From Sulfurovum sp. NBC37-1 (GTDB taxonomy: Bacteria > Campylobacterota > Campylobacteria > Campylobacterales > Sulfurovaceae), in NCBI RefSeq assembly GCF_000010345.1, contig NC_009663.1, positions 2,294,001 through 2,358,000 on the forward strand: 64,000 nt of DNA, read 5' to 3'. The notes beneath the pieces are model-generated. The model searched no databases. It saw only the letters and a list, made by a program, of their open reading frames with translations, and was not told where the DNA came from. The position numbers and the translations under genes were made by a program. The stretch's first letter is position 1, and each line of letters starts with the position of its first letter. Below are positions 60,547 through 64,000 of this stretch, piece after piece.

Positions 60547-63500
60547 TTTTTCTCCTTGCTGAACCGTTCTTTCATTCGCTGCAGGACCACGAAGAGTACC
60601 GGTGTCAATAAAAATGTCAACAGGGTCGACATCAGCATACCGCCAAAGACCGCCGTTCCCAGTGACTGACGCGATGCCGCGCCCGCACCCGAAGCGAAGA
60701 CCAGCGGCAGTATTCCCAGCAGGAAGGCGAATACGGTCATCAGAATGGCCCGCAGCCTGAGAATGGAAGCCTCAATGGCACTGCTGACGATATCTTTGCC
60801 TGCCGCATGCAGCTCTTTGGCAAATTCGACGATGAGAATGGCGTTCTTGCTCGACATTCCGATGAGCAAAACCAATCCGATCTGCGCATAGATATCATTC
60901 AGCAGTCCGGCCATCATATTGGCCCCGAGCGCACCGAACATCACTACCGGAATGGGCAGCATGACCATCAGCGGTGTCAGCCAGCTCTCATACTGTGCGG
61001 AGAGGAACAGGAAGACCATCAGCAAAGAGAGCATGAAAATATACAGTGCCGCATTCCCCGCCTCCTTCTCCTGCAGCGTGATACCAGAGTACTCATACCC
61101 AATACCTGCCGGAAGATACGCTGCTGCAAGCTCTTCAATGGCCGCAATGGCATCGGAAGAGCTGTACCCTTCTCTGACATTGTGCACACCGTTGACACCG
61201 ATGGACTGGTAGCCGTTGAAGCGGGTAATGACGTTGGGGCCCACCCTGTTTTGGATCTTGACGATGGTGCTCAGCGGTATCATTTCACCTTTGTTGTTCT
61301 TGACAAAAAAGGTCGTGATGTCATGGATATTCGTTCTGTAGCGGGGATCGGCCTGCAGAAAGACACGGTAGGTCTTGCCGAATTTGTTGAAATCGTTGAC
61401 ATAGTAGGAGCCCAGGTAGGTCTGCAGTACGGCAAAGACATCGTTAAGTTTGAGCCCGAGTGAGAAGACCTTATCCCGGTCGATGTCCACATAGAGCTGC
61501 GGGTAATCGGCATTGAACATCGTATATGCTATTTTGATCCGCTTGTCGGCGTTAAGCCTCTGTATGAAAGCGTGCGCCTCTTTTTCAAACTGTTTCATCG
61601 GCATGGCACTGCGGTTCTGCAGCTTGAACTCGAACCCACCGATAGCCGAAATACCGGGGATGGAGGGGGCACCGAAGAAGCGGGTGTTGGCTTCGGATAC
61701 CTCCTTGTTGACCATTTTGGTCAGTTCGGAAATAAGGTACGGGACAGATGTCTCTTTCGTGGTCCGGTCTTTCCAGTCGTCCAGTATGATGTAGAATGTC
61801 GCATTGGAGGAGTCGGATACACCCGTAATGGTATTGTAGCCGTTGATGCTCACCACGTCAGAGACCCCTTTGACCTCTTTGATCATTTTGACCATTTTCT
61901 GCGTCGTTGTCTCGAGATTCTTCAGTACCGTACCCGGCTGCATCGCGACCGATGCGATCAGCGTCCCCTGGTCCTCATCGGGTAAAAATCCCGTAGGCAG
62001 GACTTTGAACATCGCGTAAGTGGCTCCCACAAGCAGCAGATAGAGCAGAAGTACGACCACCCAGCCGCGTATCAGTACTTTGAGTATTTTTTCATAAACG
62101 TTTTTCAGTGACTCAAGGGCATTGTTGAACGCCCGAAAGAAAAAATTCTTCTCCCCTTCATGCGGGCGCAGGATCATTGCGGCAAGCGCGGGTGAAAGTG
62201 TCAGCGCCACGACGGCTGAGATAAGCACGGAAAAAGAGATGGTCATCGCGAACTGCTGGTAGAGTGCCCCGGAAATACCCGGAATGAATGTGACGGGCAC
62301 AAAGACCGCCAGCAGGACAAGCGTAGTCGAGACGATCGGCGCGAAGATCTCTTTCATCGCCGTGACCGTCGCCTCTTTGACAGAGATACCCGGATGCTTC
62401 TCCAGGTTGGCCTCTACATTCTCTACCACAAGAATGGCATCATCCACCACGATACCGATGGCGAGGATGAGTCCGAAAAGCGTCAGCGTGTTGATGCTGA
62501 AACCGGCGATGAACAGGACGGCAAAGGTACCGATGAGCGAAACAGGGATGGCCACGGCGGGAATGATGGTCGCCCGGAAGGACTGCAGAAAGAGATAGAC
62601 CACGAGCAGGACCAGCAGCAGCGCTTCAAAAAGCGTCTTGACCACTTCATCGATGGAAACTTCAACGAACTTCGTCGTATCGTATGTGGCGGCGAGCTTT
62701 ATCTCTTTGGGAAAGCGTTTTTGCAGACTTGCCAGCTTCGCTTTGACACGCTGTGCAACATCAAGGGCATTGGCATCGGGAAGCTGGAAAATACCGAGTT
62801 GTGCGCTGGGCTTTCCGTTGAGACGCGCCGAACTGATGTAACTCTCGGAACCAAGCTCCACCCTGGCGATGTCACGCAGGTAGATCTTCGAACCGTCCTC
62901 GTTCTCACGTATGATGATCTGTTTGAACTCCTTGGCTGAATTCAGACGCGTCTTCGCCACCAGTGTATACTGGTACTTTGTCTGTGCGGAGAGTGCCGTA
63001 TCGCCAATGGTCCCCAGAGAGACCTGAAGGTTCTGCTCCTTGATTGCCTGTGTGATCTCTTTGAGCGTCACGCCCAGGGCCGAGAGCTTGTCCGGATTGA
63101 GCCAGACACGCATGGCATAGCGGCGTTCCCCAAAATTCACGACATCCGAGACCCCGTCGATACGCTTCAGCTCATCGACGATATTGAGCGAAGCGAAGTT
63201 GGAAAGGTAGAGTGCGTCATGCTGCGGGTTCGAGGACTGTACGGAAATGATCTGCAGCATCGAAGAGGAGAGTTTTTTGGTACTGACCCCTTTTTGCGTC
63301 ACTTCCACAGGCAGTGTCGGCATCGCCAGTGCGACACGGTTCTGCACATCGACGGTCGCCAGGTCCAGGTTTCGGGAAAGATCGAAATAGACCTTGATCT
63401 TGGACGTACCGTCCGATGAAGAGGAGGACTCCATATAGATCATCCCCTCCGTACCGTTGAGCTGCTCTTCTATGGGTGCGGTGACGGTCTTTTCGACCAC

Positions 63501-63668
63501 TTCCGCCGAACCACCCGGATAGTTCGCGCTCACCTGTACAGTAGGCGGAACGATCTGAGGGAACTGTGCCACGGGCAGGATGTTCAGAGCAATGAGTCCC
63601 ACAATGACGATGAAAATGGAGATGACCATCGCCACAACGGGGCGCTTTATGAAGAAAACGGAGAACAT
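60543..63668 (-). CDS. RND efflux pump, HAE1 (AcrB) family
   Basis: 1041 residues, normal length, 12 membrane helices and two large periplasmic loops. FIKRPVVAMVISIFIVIVGLIAL opens the protein. The proton-relay Asp pair is in GLILAIGIVVDDAILVVENVE, and the Lys-bearing helix is VLLIGMSSKNAILIVEFAKE. This places it with hydrophobic-drug and bile-type exporters, not metal (CzcA) pumps. Its start shares a base with the adaptor stop codon. Confidence 0.94.
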   Translation of the reverse strand: MFSVFFIKRPVVAMVISIFIVIVGLIALNILPVAQFPQIVPPTVQVSANYPGGSAEVVEKTVTAPIEEQLNGTEGMIYMESSSSSDGTSKIKVYFDLSRNLDLATVDVQNRVALAMPTLPVEVTQKGVSTKKLSSSMLQIISVQSSNPQHDALYLSNFASLNIVDELKRIDGVSDVVNFGERRYAMRVWLNPDKLSALGVTLKEITQAIKEQNLQVSLGTIGDTALSAQTKYQYTLVAKTRLNSAKEFKQIIIRENEDGSKIYLRDIARVELGSESYISSARLNGKPSAQLGIFQLPDANALDVAQRVKAKLASLQKRFPKEIKLAATYDTTKFVEVSIDEVVKTLFEALLLVLLVVYLFLQSFRATIIPAVAIPVSLIGTFAVLFIAGFSINTLTLFGLILAIGIVVDDAILVVENVEANLEKHPGISVKEATVTAMKEIFAPIVSTTLVLLAVFVPVTFIPGISGALYQQFAMTISFSVLISAVVALTLSPALAAMILRPHEGEKNFFFRAFNNALESLKNVYEKILKVLIRGWVVVLLLYLLLVGATYAMFKVLPTGFLPDEDQGTLIASVAMQPGTVLKNLETTTQKMVKMIKEVKGVSDVVSINGYNTITGVSDSSNATFYIILDDWKDRTTKETSVPYLISELTKMVNKEVSEANTRFFGAPSIPGISAIGGFEFKLQNRSAMPMKQFEKEAHAFIQRLNADKRIKIAYTMFNADYPQLYVDIDRDKVFSLGLKLNDVFAVLQTYLGSYYVNDFNKFGKTYRVFLQADPRYRTNIHDITTFFVKNNKGEMIPLSTIVKIQNRVGPNVITRFNGYQSIGVNGVHNVREGYSSSDAIAAIEELAAAYLPAGIGYEYSGITLQEKEAGNAALYIFMLSLLMVFLFLSAQYESWLTPLMVMLPIPVVMFGALGANMMAGLLNDIYAQIGLVLLIGMSSKNAILIVEFAKELHAAGKDIVSSAIEASILRLRAILMTVFAFLLGILPLVFASGAGAASRQSLGTAVFGGMLMSTLLTFLLTPVLFVVLQRMKERFSKEKK

Positions 63669-64000
63669 TACTTCACGGTCTTTTTGATGGGATTGGGCAC
63701 TTCTTCGGGTGCCACTTTACTGCCTTCGGTCAATCCGCTGAAGACGCCGACCACGACGCGGTCGCCTTCTTTGAGCGTGTCGCCCACCAGCACGAGTTCG
63801 TTGGTCGAGAAGACAGGTTTGATATGTTTGATGCGTATCGTGTCGTTCGCATCCACCAGCTGTACGAAACGTCCCAGCTGGTCCTGGGAGATCTGGTCGG
63901 GATGGACGGCAAGTACTTTGTAATTGCCTATAAAGAGGTCTATCTCCACGAAGCTGCCCGGGAATACCAGCCCTTTGCGGTTGTCGACCACGGCGCGCAT
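63668..64000 (-). CDS. RND periplasmic adaptor (MFP), C-terminal part
   Basis: The last 110 residues of a membrane-fusion protein; the gene continues beyond the right edge of the window. FPGSFVEIDLFIGNYKVLAVHPDQISQDQLGRFVQLV and GDTLKEGDRVVVGVFSGLTEGSKV match the beta-barrel and membrane-proximal domains. First gene of the adaptor-pump-channel operon. Confidence 0.88.
   Translation of the reverse strand: MRAVVDNRKGLVFPGSFVEIDLFIGNYKVLAVHPDQISQDQLGRFVQLVDANDTIRIKHIKPVFSTNELVLVGDTLKEGDRVVVGVFSGLTEGSKVAPEEVPNPIKKTVK

Overview
This window looks like a chromosomal segment of a Campylobacterota (Epsilonproteobacteria) bacterium, most like the Sulfurovum/Sulfurimonas group. The signs are an argS-tatA-gmk-poly-E-rich block in the order I know from Helicobacter pylori, an HP0268-family protein, a miaB-DUF374 pair, a MqnP-type UbiA prenyltransferase, and a complex I operon without normal NuoE/NuoF. 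No rRNA, prophage or CRISPR array is visible.

Layout. 1-19.9 kb is housekeeping: rimO, tilS, a Xer recombinase, DUF374 acyltransferase, miaB, HP0268-like protein, nusA, a gap-pgk-tpiA operon, nadD-rsfS, argS, tatA, gmk, poly-E-rich protein, a degenerate hemerythrin-like protein, tRNA-Arg, ung, mqnP, pssA and miaA. 19.9-37.7 kb is one minus-strand complex I operon (nuoA to nuoN). Its input module is remodelled: NuoE is replaced by a cysteine-free protein with a long Ala/Glu/Lys tail, NuoF by a NuoF-cluster/GltD-type flavoprotein fusion, and there are two NuoG paralogues with complementary Fe-S cluster sets.

38.2-42.6 kb is accessory DNA: a Type IIG restriction-modification enzyme and a REP-associated tyrosine transposase (RAYT), framed by seven palindromes that begin with GTAG. 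Related palindromes lie elsewhere in the window (2.5, 7.2 and 19.9 kb).

42.6-57.5 kb holds an AAA ATPase, then a phosphotransferase system for an amino sugar: an HPr-EI fusion and NagE-type EIICB on the plus strand, and EIIA(Glc-type), nagA and a 32-codon membrane ORF on the minus strand. Between the two arms is an AT-rich 3.7-kb stretch with three promoters of one identical architecture (GTAAT-N6-GTAAT-N10-TATAAT/TATACT), two very small exported or membrane proteins, a lipoprotein and a histidine kinase/OmpR-type regulator pair. Upstream of nagA on the same strand come fadD, fadL and a lipase-like lipoprotein, which together look like a lipid-scavenging unit.

57.5-64 kb contains nfo, a lipoprotein, two identical tRNA-Glu genes and an RND efflux operon (adaptor cut by the window end, pump, TolC-type channel).

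The candidates most worth pursuing as new biology are the GTAAT promoter family with its tiny genes, the GTAG-REP/RAYT system around the restriction enzyme, and the remodelled electron-input module of complex I. All function calls rest on reading protein motifs; no database search was run.
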